Below are positions 1 to 11,225 of a stretch of DNA of 64,000 nt, piece by piece. This DNA comes from Mucor racemosus (taxonomy: Eukaryota > Mucoromycota > Mucoromycetes > Mucorales > Mucoraceae). Location of the stretch: positions 124,001 to 188,000 of the forward strand of contig JAPEHQ010000003.1 of assembly GCA_027405735.1 (NCBI GenBank), read 5' to 3'. The notes below the pieces were generated by a model that was not told the DNA's origin, searched no databases, and worked only from the letters and a program-made list of their open reading frames with translations. Every line of letters starts with the position of its first letter. Position 1 is the first letter of the stretch. The translations under genes were made by a program, and so were the position numbers.

Positions 1-740
1 GGGGTAAGATTAAAGGTCAATGTAAATCAACTCTAGCGCGATAATTAAAACATATGACTGTATTGTCATTGAATAAACTACCGCACAGTATCAACAGGTA
101 TAAAGATTTATAGTAATAGACTTGAATCAAGCGATACAGCATCGCAGATTTTTGAAAAAGTTCTCAAATATCGTAAAATCTCTAATTTTTAAGACTTACA
201 GGGCTTATAAACGAAATATTAATTTCAAAAATTATTCTTTTCCAGATCATCAATTTTGACACTTTCCAATTTTTTTTTCTGGTTTTGCAAATTTAGAGTT
301 AATTGTACTACCAATCATAAAAACAAAAAATACTTACATGTACAGAATTTAGCGCTTTATTTTTTTAATAAAAAATAAAAAATATTTTTATTGCAAAATA
401 TTGCATGAAAATTCTTTAATCAAAAAACCGTTTTTGGGCCAAAAATGCTAATTTTTATTACTTAACATTTAATATTAAGCTTTTATAAAATGTATATTAG
501 TTATTGCTACAATTTTCTCTCACAATGTAGTATATTTAAACGTTGTTTTTGGCATCAAAATTTGATTTTTCTGTTTTTTGATCAAAATCATGAGTGTGGG
601 TAAGGATGAAATGAGTCCCGAAAATGTCCGCTACAAAATCTGAATTTTCAGACCATACGTGGTTAAATATAAGAAAAGCTATAAAAAACGCCTCTCTATT
701 TAAAATTTGGATATATTATTATAGTATACAGTTTAGTCGT
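1..740 (+). repeat. Interspersed repeat R1, copy A
   Basis: This AT-rich block matches two other places in the window: 26219-26960 in the same orientation and about 28545-29262 inverted. Matching words run in order along the whole block, for example the stretch with CTCTAGCGC near 33, GACTTACA..GGCTTATAAACG near 193, and CAAAATCATGAGTGT near 582. Copy A is clearly more diverged from the other two than they are from each other. It has no convincing ORF. The block starts with GTAAG at position 4, where copies B and C have a WD-repeat exon followed by GTAAG, so a coding fragment may lie just outside the window. The family is unknown to me. Confidence 0.8.
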
Positions 741-744
741 GGTC

Positions 745-1375
745 TGTTCCAGCTAAATGGAGACCTGTCTCTACTTAACGTAAATCTGTTACAGCTTAAT
801 TGAGACCTGGTAAGAGATTTAGTAGTTCAATCTCTCTACGCTCAGTTACGACGTCGCCATGCAGGCTTTATTCTTTTATTTTGCAATTTGTTGTATATAA
901 TAGTCTTTTAATTTCGTCACGCTTGTTTTTTGTAATCTCTTTTATGATAGGTGTATTATATTTATATGTATATAACCGTTTGATGTTGCTATACTCTTGC
1001 ACTTTATCTGAAATTAATGTGTTCTACGCAATGAATATTTTAACCCGCTACACTCATTTCTGTAATTTGTTTTATGATAAATTACTTATATTAATAGACT
1101 ATTGATCTCACTGCGCTTGCTTTTGCAATGTGTACTATGATTAAGTGTTACAAATAGCTGTTTAATCTCTCTATATTCGATTATGGCAAAGAAATCGCCT
1201 TGTGAGTACTTTTTTTTTTTTTTTAGCTTTTTTCTTGAATAATGAACGTATTATATATGATAGACGTATAATATCGCTACACTCAATGAAGATGTGCTCT
1301 GTGGGCTCGCTTTTACAATGTTTCTAATGAATATATTATATGACTGGCAACTCTATCCCATTACTCTCAATTACT
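745..1375 (+). repeat. Degenerate tandem array next to R1
   Basis: After a short duplicated piece (two versions of TAA(A/T)TGGAGACCTG-like sequence at about 753-810), the region repeats a loose unit of about 60-110 bp six or seven times. Each unit has the order TTTAATCTC(G/T)CTA, then CACTCA or CGCTCA, then TTTTGCAATTTG or similar, then ATGATAG(A/G)(C/T)G and TATTATAT. A single unit of this type is present in each R1 copy of the inverted repeat (26960-27060 and its mirror near 28480-28560). Divergence is high, so this is an old expansion. The short ORF at 800-1105 follows the repeat and is not a gene. Confidence 0.6.
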
Positions 1376-3180
1376 GTCTCTCTAGTCGAAAAGTGTATGT
1401 TTTTATGGTGTTTATTTAATGTAACAGATATTAATGAGGTTTATGAACAGTTTTTTTTCAATGAAAACTCTGATCTTTTGATTGGCATGTCCCTTTTTTT
1501 AAAAAAGTATTATTTGTAGTATATATAAAGGATTAATCTATGTTCTAACTTATATCTATCCACCGCAGTTTAATTTTCTGAAATACCTCAATTTTTGATG
1601 GAGAAATGCATTTAATGATTCGAATGTTTTTATTCGGATTTTTTTTGCCTTTTTTATTGTTTTAATCAAATACACCTCATTTTCTCGTTTAAAAGCCAAT
1701 ATTTTCTCATAGAACAAAATATGCACTAATTTTAATAATCTGTCTCTATGCTATGTACGTACAGATAGTACATTTTGCTAGAACGATGTTGGCAGAATTC
1801 ACGAGTTTTTAACTATCTGCATTTTTAAATATCTAGTGTGGACATCTAAAGTAAGTGTTTTAGTAGCTACCGCACCAGCGCGAGCCGCACTGGATTGCTT
1901 TTTTCGTCATCAACTCTCCCAACAATTACAAAATAAACAACTTCCTTTGTTTACACTTCTTTGCTTTTTCTTTAACAGTTGATGTATGGCACGCTAACGG
2001 TCACTCGAGAATTTTGCATGCGGTGTTAGCGTTTAGGGCTCTTCTGTAATGAAGTATGAATGTAAATTTCCGCGAGTGCTTACATTACGGTAAGTCACCG
2101 GATATCCCTCTTTGTATTAGTAGTTGCAAAAGTTCCCAAGTGGATACTACTGTAATTGGACGACTTGCGCCTATATGCGTTGACCCATTGCTTCTGTTCT
2201 GATATTTAGCTAAATATACATGTAATCGATGTTTGACTCATTTGTCGTAGGACACCTTTAATTAGCTTGACTCCTTGTCGTGACACCATCTCTTTATATT
2301 TAGTAAATATATTTTTTTGGAATCCTATTTGCTTCTACCTTCTCGTGGTGGATTCTGTTAATCCAATAAGAAATTTTTGGAGAACTGAAGGAAGCAAAAA
2401 ATCTGTAGTTAATATTGTCTTTTTGCAATAAAATAGAAATTTTGAATTCCCATAATATTATGTTTAAATGTGTTGATCCGATGATAGTTATTGATGAGAT
2501 GGATACAATAAGAAAACAAAAGTAGGTTTTTGGGGTTACTTGATACGCTATTTAGTTTCGATACTACAAACTGTCTATCAGTTATGTAATGAAAAGCGAT
2601 ATATATTTGATTTCTTTTCCGTCGAATGAGTTCTTTCAGATTCTTGATATTAACTTCACCATAACAATGCATGTGTGGAATTATATGTTTATAACGTCTA
2701 TGAAACACAATCACCTCATTTAAAATTCAACTCGTCAAGGTTAAGGTCTTCAAATGCATGCCAAGTTATTCTATATGATGGATACGCGTAGCTGATTTAA
2801 TGTAAACTTTTATTTAATTAATTAATCCAAGCAAATTATATCTTTAACCAGAAGATTTAGCTACAATTAATATAAGTGGGAAACTAGTTAAATTTCGGAA
2901 AACCATCAAGGTAAAATACTCGCATTCCAGCAAGAGCTACTTGATAGCAAAAGCATTCTACTCATGATTTTATGAAAGGTTTGAAGCGTTTCGATATTTT
3001 TTATATTACGAAGTTAACGAAGGTAAAGCAAAATATTTATTATATGCTAGAACTTGACTCAAAGTACTAAAATATTCATCAATCTCTGGGTCCACATCCT
3101 CGAATTACTTTCTATTGTATGCATTGACTTCATCCGCTGTTTAGCGATTATTTTATGTGATATAATAAGTATTCAAAATT
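1376..3180. other. Gene-free AT-rich stretch
   Basis: No supported gene. A piece at about 1780-1885 (TATCTGCATT.., TGTGGACA.., TTTTAGTAGCTAC) recurs in looser form at about 13370-13480, which marks another dispersed repeat. The part at 1980-2060 is slightly richer in G and C but holds no reading frame. The 101-codon ORF on the minus strand at 2409-2714 has no recognisable family features and no splice-supported extension. Confidence 0.6.
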
Positions 3181-4050
3181 AATATGCTGTTTTTAATTTG
3201 TTCCCATTGTAAACTCTTTGTACATATCCCTATCAGGGATAATAATTCCTGTTTATTCCAAGCTCCAAAGTACTTAATACATAAATACAACTATAAAAAT
3301 ACAGTTTTCAACTGCTACCATCGAGTTTCATTAACAGTTCGAATCAATTTCTTCAACATTTCTTTCATTATTTTAGGAGTCTTGAACGCAGAGTCAGACA
3401 TATCATTTGTTCCTTGTTCACAAGCAATTTTAGCTGTTTCAACGAAACCTAATTCACGATTACCAAATGAGAATAATACATCTGGGCGCTTGCTTGATTT
3501 CTTTCTTTCTTTGGGTGGGTTCAATGTTTGATAGTCTTGTTTTCGAATTTAAACTCTCGTAGTATACTTGTGATGGATATTCTCTGAAAAGTAACAGATC
3601 AATTAGATTCATTATTATGGACTATATTTATAAAAATATAAATTTACATTCGTGCGATGATCTTCGAATGATCGAAAAATAACATCAAACATCCCCAGAC
3701 CCTTGTTGTATAATCACTTTTTTTTGCTAAGTGATCCTTTGTTAAAGTGATTGAAGAGCAAAAGCTCTGACCTGTTTATTGTCGTTGGTTGAGCCCAAAT
3801 GCACTGTAGGGATACTAGTCAACCCAACCTTGCAAAAGACGCTGTTGCAGTATACTTTATACAATCACGGTTGCCTTCGGGAACTTTAAATGAGAACTTC
3901 AGATTGGTCATTAGTCCAATTGTAATAGATGACAGATATTTTGTTGAAATAGTAGAGTTACGCATAGTAGGAAAAGCCACGGCATCCCCAATGGATCCAA
4001 TCTTAAGAGCATGAAGGATCGTTGATAAATATAACGCATTTTCCAAACAA
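3180..4050 (-). pseudogene. Broken minus-strand gene with a PD..E.AK-like stretch
   Basis: Two minus-strand pieces look like protein-coding debris. The piece at 3524-3315 reads PPKERKKSSKRPDVLFSFG, then RELGFVETAK, then DMSDSAFKTPKIMKEMLKKL. The piece at 4046-3819 lies upstream on the same strand and includes KFSFKVPEGNRDC. The RPD..E.AK spacing resembles the core of PD-(D/E)xK nucleases, and I have the impression of a high-copy Mucorales protein family of unknown function with this K(R)PD..GFxE..K pattern. No continuous frame or plausible intron joins the pieces and no full domain is present, so I call it a decayed copy. The function is unknown. Confidence 0.4.
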
Positions 4051-4214
4051 TGATATTAAGAGTACTGATTATTGCTATCATTTTAAGGACTATTAGTTAT
4101 CAGATGTATGAAGAAAGAAACTTGCAAACTTGATAGTTGATGTTTATTATAATAATCACAAAAGAACATGTGTCCTTCTTGATAATAAACATGAAGTAAT
4201 ACGTACCTCACAAC

Positions 4215-4381
<167 letters not shown>

Positions 4382-5261
4382 CCCTCCTAAGGTTATTTGA
4401 TATAAAAAAAATCAAATTAAAGAGAATTGTATGAACAAGAAATCACTGTAAATTTGAATCTCTAGCAATCCTACGATAGTCAATATTACCAAAAACATTT
4501 TTGTATTTTTTTTCAAATCTTTATACAGATGAATCCATTACCAATGCTCCTTGAATTCATTTTTTCAAACTGTTCGGCATTTAAATTCAAACCGAACTGA
4601 TTTTTTACATTTTTGATCGATTTTTTAAAAAAAAACTTCTATCGCTAATATCTCGATAAATCGTTAGCGTATAAGCTTCTGTACAATAATTGTTTTCTGC
4701 GTGAATTTTAATTATCTTTCTAATGATATAGTTTTTATAAGAGTTTTCTTGTAAATATTTTGGACTGGAATCAGAAAATCTAAAAAAGGTTTTTTGAAAA
4801 AAAGTAATGGTTTTTTATAAATAAAATAAAATTTCAAGCTTTCATAAGATGAAGACGCTTTATATCTACATGATAAACTTTATTTTATTATTTTATCTTT
4901 ATTTTTCGTGGAGATATTCAATTATTTCTTTGAAAACGAAATTTGGGACGACCAACTACAAGGATTTTGGAGGCGGAAAATTAAAGGCACTTTATCGTGT
5001 AACTGTTTGAATATTAAGATTATTTATTATACATTCTAGAATTTATTGTAAATTTTTATGGATATGTAACCTTTAATTCGATCAATAGCAATCACTACCA
5101 TGGCATATGGTTTTTTGGGTGTGTTTTAATCTTTAAGTTCAAAAATATAGCCCAAGTTACATTGGCAATTACGACAAATACTCGGCTCATTTATACAAAG
5201 GTAAATATGCATTTTACAAATAGATGAATCAAGTTTTTATGACAACCATTATATATTTTAT
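4382..5261. other. Intergenic, trace of repeat family R2
   Basis: No gene is seen. Around 4600-4930 there are phrases shared loosely with the R2 repeats, such as CATTTTTGATCGATTTTTT and TTTTTCGTGGAGATAT, so a very old or partial copy may be present. The end of this stretch is the 3' flank of the minus-strand hydrolase gene. Confidence 0.4.
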
Positions 5262-6682
5262 TTATGCTAAAACAGACTTTTTCGATGGACTATCTGTGAT
5301 AATAGTATACTCAGATAAAATAGTGTTTGGTTTATGATCTGCAGGGACAGGGAAATCAATCTTTTCAAATAATTCAAATGGTTCATCGAATTTTTTAGTA
5401 ATATTCGTAATTTTCTTTTCAATTTCTGTAGTGTTTGTAATAAAAACAGGTTTCTTTTCATGGTTGATCATCTGCTCGACATTAATTGTCTCATTTATAT
5501 TAATTGTATCCTCGGATGCTTTACGGGATTTCTTTGTTTCTGCTGTTGTCGTGACAGTAGCAGCAGTATTATTAGGTTGAGCTCTGGCTTGATCTACAGC
5601 TTTTACGCAGAAATCAACAAACATCTCATCATACTTTGAAATCAAATGCTTATCCTTCTTCTTGATAAGCTCATGGATCATGAACCAGTCATGAGCATAA
5701 TTCTCCTTGATGAATTGTAGGTTGACTTTTCCATCTTTTTTAATAGCATTTACCATATTAACGACATCATCACGAAGCACTTCTTTATCGCCAATGAATA
5801 CCATCACGTTTTTAGGCAGGAAACGGTCGAAATTGTTATTGACATGATGTAGCCGCATGATGGGCAAATCTTCAACCTTGGTTTCGGGAAGACCTAAATA
5901 CTCCTTGTAAATAAGCTTTGATAACCCCATGGAAACAACATCGGTTTTGTGGAACTTTTTCCATGATTCAGAGTTGATAACTCCACTAACTAATGGAGAA
6001 GATAATAAGACTGCTGCTGGTAAAGGTTGGTTAAAGTTTTCACGAGGTGCAGATAAATCATGTAAAATGGAAGGTGCATAGGTTTGGATGAGTGTTTCCA
6101 ATACTAATGCTCCACCTGCAGAATCTCCTGAGAGGATTATTTTGTTGGGAGAGATTCCTAAACCATTTGTGAGATAGTCAAATGCTTTTACGCAATCATT
6201 TAAAGGACCAGGATATTTGTGCATTGGAGCCAAACCTAAAACAGAGTAATTAGGCTTGTAAGTAGTACATGGATAAATTCATTGCATTTTTACATACCAT
6301 ATTCGATTGACATTATGCAGGCATAAAGATTGTATTTGCTTTTAATCAAACGAAGCCAGCTTATGAATGATTCCATATACATTGTACTATGTCCTACTCG
6401 AAATCCGCCACCATGGACTTCAAAAATAACAATATCTGCCTTTTTTAATCTTTGAATAGCAATATCATCATCACATCGAATCATTTCAGACATGATTAAT
6501 GTGCCTTTCCAATTTTCATTATTGAATTTACGAATAAATCTCTTTTGATCACCCAAAGGACGAGTTAAATCCTTGATGATATTTCTTGCTGCTGCAGGCG
6601 GCATTGTGAGAGCTGTTCTTAATGTTTGTAGCACGACTGCAGGAGGTGAATTTTTCTTGATTACTTTACGAATATCATCCAT
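5262..6682 (-). CDS. Alpha/beta hydrolase, hormone-sensitive-lipase family (steryl acetyl hydrolase-like)
   Basis: Two exons, 6682-6298 and 6235-5262, with a 62-nt GTATGT..TTTTAG intron; 452 residues. The join restores EYG-LAPMHKYPGPL, the usual segment between oxyanion motif and nucleophile. Oxyanion motif HGGGF is at residues 90-94 and nucleophile elbow GDSAGG has its Ser at 167. FIGDKEVLRDD (Asp 278) and YAHDW (His 310) complete a full catalytic triad. These are hallmarks of the HSL branch of alpha/beta hydrolases, which cleave esters of small lipids, acetylated sterols or xenobiotics; the substrate cannot be read from sequence. No signal peptide is seen; the C-terminal 120 residues are charged, low-complexity and probably disordered, longer than in typical family members. 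The start is the first ATG in the frame, in a short A-rich leader. Confidence 0.9.
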
Positions 6683-7038
6683 GGTATAGAATTATAAGAA
6701 AAAAAAAGAGAGAGAAAATACAATTTCAATTGATTTTTATATGAATACAATGGATTATAATACCTTGAGAATTTATTATGCCATTTACCTCTTGATATAC
6801 ACATATGATTATCAAAAATAAAACTTGCATTTTAGACTAATCCGTGATACATCGAATTTGGTTACAATAAATATAAGTTTGCATTACTCGAGTCTAATTA
6901 AAATTAGCCCTACATAAGCACAAAGAAAGAAAGAAAAACGTGCATTGACATGATATTCTATTTTTTTATTTGTTTTTTTATTTATCTTGCATAGTATATT
7001 TGTATATATTTTAGATGAGATTTGATCTATATTAATTA
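6683..7038. other. Spacer between two minus-strand genes
   Basis: Promoter side of the hydrolase gene and 3' flank of the PHD-finger gene. It is AT-rich with an A-rich run just upstream of the hydrolase start and no ORF. AATAAA-like words occur, but no single regulatory site stands out. Confidence 0.5.
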
Positions 7039-9833
7039 TTATTGACGTTTTTGTTGTAAATTTTTATCCAAAAGGTTAGCAAGTTGAGCAAGTGAAACTG
7101 GATTAGATGCAACTTGTGATACAATAGATTGAATCGTTTGCTGTTGTGCTACAGTTGCTTGTGGATATGTTTGAGAAGAATTTAACATTGGCTGATGTGA
7201 TGGAGGATTCATTGCAATAGGAGGATAATTTCCATATTGTTGTTGCTGTTGCACTGGTTGTGATGGCGGGTAGTTATTATTCACCATGGGGCGTTGCTGC
7301 TGTTGTATACGGTTATAAATGGGTAATGGTTGATGTGGTTGCTGCTGCTGTTGTTGTGCGTGCGTCTGTGCTTGATTAGGTAAATGAGATCTGATAGGTG
7401 GCAATACAGAATTATTGGGAGGATGATAAGCTTGTTGCTGAGGCTGTTGTTGTGGATGTTGATATTGATGCTGAGGTTGTTGAGCTACTGAAATTGGTTG
7501 ACTAGCTGTGATAGCTGAAGTTGGATGTTGTTGAGGGTGCCATGACGATTGCAATGTAGGCATTTGTGGAGGATAGCCACTAGGAACAGGTGGTGATGCT
7601 ATCGCACTGTAATACTCATTTCTCTGTCTCTTATGCTCACGTTCATGTTCTTCCTCTTCCTGATATCTTTCACATTTATGACAAACAAACTTGAGATTAT
7701 CTAAAGATTCATTTTTGGATATTTGACCTGATTTTTGAAGACAAGCAATGTGTTGCCATGTTCCGCATCTTTCGCATGCTACCAAAGGTGTGCCATCGTC
7801 CTAAAAATGATATAAATATGTATATACATGAAAATGAACATTTTCTAAAAAGCTTACAATATTCTCTCCAGAAACCCCACAAACACAATCAAAAAGCCAA
7901 TTATCCTCATCTCTATTTTTGGGTTTTCTTCCTCTTTTCTTTAATGGAATAGGATTGCCGTCTTTATCCAATTTAACTTTCCTGGGGATAGGATTACCAT
8001 TTTCGTCGAATTTAGGCTTTTTGACATACTTTCTTTTAGGTTTTTGTTCGGCACCTGTTGTAGTAGTAGTAGTAGCTGGTGCCGCAGATTTTTTAGAAGC
8101 TTTAGGTTTCACTGATGGCAATGGAGTCGTTCCATCAATGATAATGGGTCCATCTTCAACTTTGGGAGTAGTATCAGTATTGACAGCAGTTTCAGGAACA
8201 ACATCTTCACTAGCTTGACGTTTTAATGCTCTATATTCCCTTTCCATAATTCGTCTCTCACGTTCTAAAAGACGTTCTTCTCTAGCTTTAGCCATTGCTT
8301 CCTTTTCTTGGTGTTCTTTTTCTAATGCTCTTTGTTCAATTCTATTAGAACGAGATCTACCTCCTGCTCCAATTGATGGAGAATAGGAGTCTTCCAAAAC
8401 TGGTTCAACGGATCCTCTTTCAAGTGCTTCTAGTTCCTTTATCATAATTCGAGAACTTCTCTTTCTATGTATGATAGCTTCTTGTTTTTTAATCTTTTCC
8501 TCATGTTCTTCCAAGACTGGTAATACTTTGGGTAATAAATCGTTGACGAGTAATTGATAAAATCTTTGCTCGTCAATGTGTTTACTATTAGCATACTTTG
8601 TGGGAAAGTTTTCCCATTCATATTTTGTATAGCAGAGCTAATTAAGCAAACAGATCAATAGATGTAAATTTGCATAAATTTTGATTTTGTATTACCAATT
8701 TCCATGGGACCCATTCTCCTTCATCTTCACTTTCCTCTTCTTCTACTTCTTCTATGGGTACTGGCTCTTCTTGAACAGTAGATGAACGAGTACTTCTACG
8801 AGAATATCTAACCGCTGGGGGTGGAGCAGCAGCTGTGCGCTTTTTCTTTTTGTTGCGAGCATTTGATTTCTTGACAGGCTTGGGTTTCGGAGTTTCTTTG
8901 TACAGTCTATTATCTAAAAATTGGATACCAAATTTTTCAATGTGAGCGACTCTTAAAGGATTTTTGTATGCTTTTCTTACCATCAAATAACCAAAAAGTG
9001 CTTCCTTTCTTGTCAAAGCCAATTGGGTCCACACGCTGGTAGTTTTTTTATTATAATTTGTTCATAGAAAATTGAAGTTTCACTTACCCATTGTACGGCA
9101 TCATCTTCTGAATCTAAATGCTCTCTAAATCTCTCTGGCTCATCCAATTGCCACTAATTCAACTGTTAATGATTGCTATTTTGTATCTGATGGTAAACAT
9201 ACCTCACATAATAAATGCAACAAGTGTACTCTTGTACCCAAGTCAAATGTAAAGTAATTAAGGAGCTCTGGCTTTTTAATATCTACTTCACCACCTTCCA
9301 GAGATGGTTGTTGTTCAGTTTCCTCCTCTTCTTGTTGCTTTATGAATGGATTTGTTTGATCATATTCTCTTTTATCGAATTCTTTCGAGTAATAAGTTTG
9401 CCAGTTGGAAGAGCTAATTAAGAAAATAAGTATTTATGCTTATCACTTTATATCGTTTAACTGAATTTTTACTTTATAAATCGATTTCTAGAAACTAAAC
9501 GCAACATTCTGACAAATAGATCTTCTAGTCTAATTCTCTCGGATGTTTCCAATAACATACGTTCTAAATCCTACATGAATTTTATGCAAAAATTCAAGAG
9601 AACCAAAAAATAGGGATCAATTGTTGCACACATTTAACATAAACAATGTAGCCTTTTACCTCTGTTTCAAAAACATAATCGTTGTTAGGTTCGGTATGAC
9701 GCGCATAAATAATATCTTGAGCAGTTGATGGCCATGGACCAAAAGCAGTTGCAAAAGTATGAAAGAATTGAGCAATTGAGCAAAAATCGATATTATTCCG
9801 TAATATTTGAATGTCTGGTAGATTGAAATTCAT
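7039..9833 (-). CDS. Chromatin protein with DDT/WHIM-like region, C-terminal PHD finger and Gln-rich tail
   Basis: Eight exons: 9833-9660, 9570-9473, 9413-9203, 9153-9088, 9035-8981, 8913-8696, 8637-7858, 7800-7039; 787 residues. All junctions are GT..AG and keep frame. The N-terminus (FCSIAQFFHTF.TAFGPWP) and the following helices (LLHLLCEWQLDEPERF) resemble DDT modules. Joining exons 5 and 6 yields RVDPIGFDKKGSTFWLFDD and NRLYK, a WHIM2-type signature that is lost if the frame at 8642-9034 is read without the intron. A basic middle precedes a C4HC3 PHD finger (CVCGV.., CERCGTWQH.AC, CHKCE), which needs the 7857-7801 intron removed. The tail is rich in Gln and Pro. The layout recalls RSF1/CECR2-type ISWI partners, so a nuclear role in nucleosome remodelling or histone-tail reading is inferred. 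Confidence 0.85.
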
Positions 9834-10526
9834 GATGGTGGATCTTTTTGAATGATTTTTTAAAATGCGGTATTTATCTGTCTCTATTTTTTTTTTTTTT
9901 TTTGATAAAGTCCTTGTTTAGTTTATAAATGATTATTTATCTAATAACAGTGTACACGAGAGAAAAGAAAATATTTTTTTGCTGATTTTTTTTACTCATA
10001 TTTGCGATTAGATGGCCGCCATATTTCAAGATATTTCAGTACAGGTCGAAATACCATAATAAGAATTCTGAAATTTATTCTACCAAATTTTCGAATTAAA
10101 AATGCATTTGTCCTAGTTTATATCAGTGAAATGCATTGATTTATAATATCATTAAAGGCCTCCATACTACTCTTAATAAATTACTTTACTCTACTTTGTT
10201 TCCTCGTTTACTAAATGACTTCCAATATTCAATGAATTACCTATTTTCTGAAGTAACTACTATTTACTTCCACATTATTTTATGCATTTCTTAAGCCTAA
10301 AAATGTTTTTCATGCTTTGAAATGTAACTTATTTAACACAGAAACAAACCAAAATAAAAAAAATAAATCTCAAGCACGTCTTCTGACTTTTTTTATTATT
10401 AATTGTTCTTATATGTTGAATTATAAAAGCTTTGAATAATCTGATAATCCAAAGATGCACATTTAATAAATGCATGACGACATCTACATGTAAATGACTA
10501 AACTAATAATCAGGATTTATACATGC
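9834..10526. other. Intergenic, no gene seen
   Basis: Upstream region of the PHD-finger gene, with a T18 run at about 9887-9904 close to its start codon. The remainder is AT-rich without coding signs. Confidence 0.5.
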
Positions 10527-11200
10527 TTAAACAGGAAGTATGCTTCGAATTGCAGTTTTGAAATAACTCTCAGCGATAGACATATGTGAATAACATATGG
10601 CTGGTATTTGGTAGATGTATTCGTCGACATCATTTAATCTATGGCTACGAAAATCATCAAAATTATCATGAATGCATCTTTTCGTGATCTATGTAAATAG
10701 ATTATTGTTAACTACATGTTATTCTGACTCATTGAATATTTGTTGGTAATTGGTTAAAACAGTTACTTGTTGAATGATCAGAGTGTTTTGCAATTCAGTC
10801 ACTGCTCCACACCTTCTTGTGATGATTTGCTTCAAATTATCACGTTGGGGTTCCATTATATCCATCAATTCTGCAGTTTCTATATGCAGATGAATCAAAT
10901 TGACATATTTTTGGCTACCAAGGACATTTATATCCAAACGTTCGTTCAACGTTCGCAATTGTTCGATATTCGAGTGTAAATATTCAACTTGATGTCCCAA
11001 CTGGTTTTGAGTCAGCTCGAGATTGTTTATTTCAAAAAATTCTGGCATATGCTCTCTTTCGAAAAGCTCTCTTTGTTGATTCAAATTATCTTTCGTAAGA
11101 CAAATTTGATTTTAGAATTGTTGGACCAATGTATATTGAGAAATTATTCATCAAATATTGAGCTCTCAGCTTGAAGATAATGTTTCGTAATGAGATGGCA
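10527..11200 (-). pseudogene. Decayed gene for a helical coiled-coil protein
   Basis: The minus-strand frame at 11084-10719 encodes a heptad-like helical segment (QVEYLHSNIEQLRTLNERL and similar). Upstream the same frame continues as coding-like text (SQYTLVQQF, stop, NQICLTKDNLNQQREL) but is cut by in-frame stops. Downstream, after a weak intron-like gap ending TTTACATAG, another coding-like piece runs from 10686 to a stop at 10527 (DVDEYIYQIPAICYSHMS.., SYFKTAIRSILPV). These pieces look like exons of one gene that has taken nonsense changes and lost a clear donor site. I do not recognise the family. A living gene with unusual splicing is the alternative. Confidence 0.4.
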
Positions 11201-11225
11201 ACAAATAAATAGGATTAATTGACGT

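Noticed and set aside
800..1105. 101-codon plus-strand ORF
   Set aside because: It lies inside a degenerate tandem repeat and has no domain or codon signal.
2409..2714. 101-codon minus-strand ORF
   Set aside because: No recognisable motif, no splice-supported extension, composition typical of random AT-rich DNA.
8642..9034. MWTQLALTRKEALFGY as real protein sequence
   Set aside because: Frame continuity with flanking exons and the WHIM-like motif require the other frame and an intron at 8980-8914.
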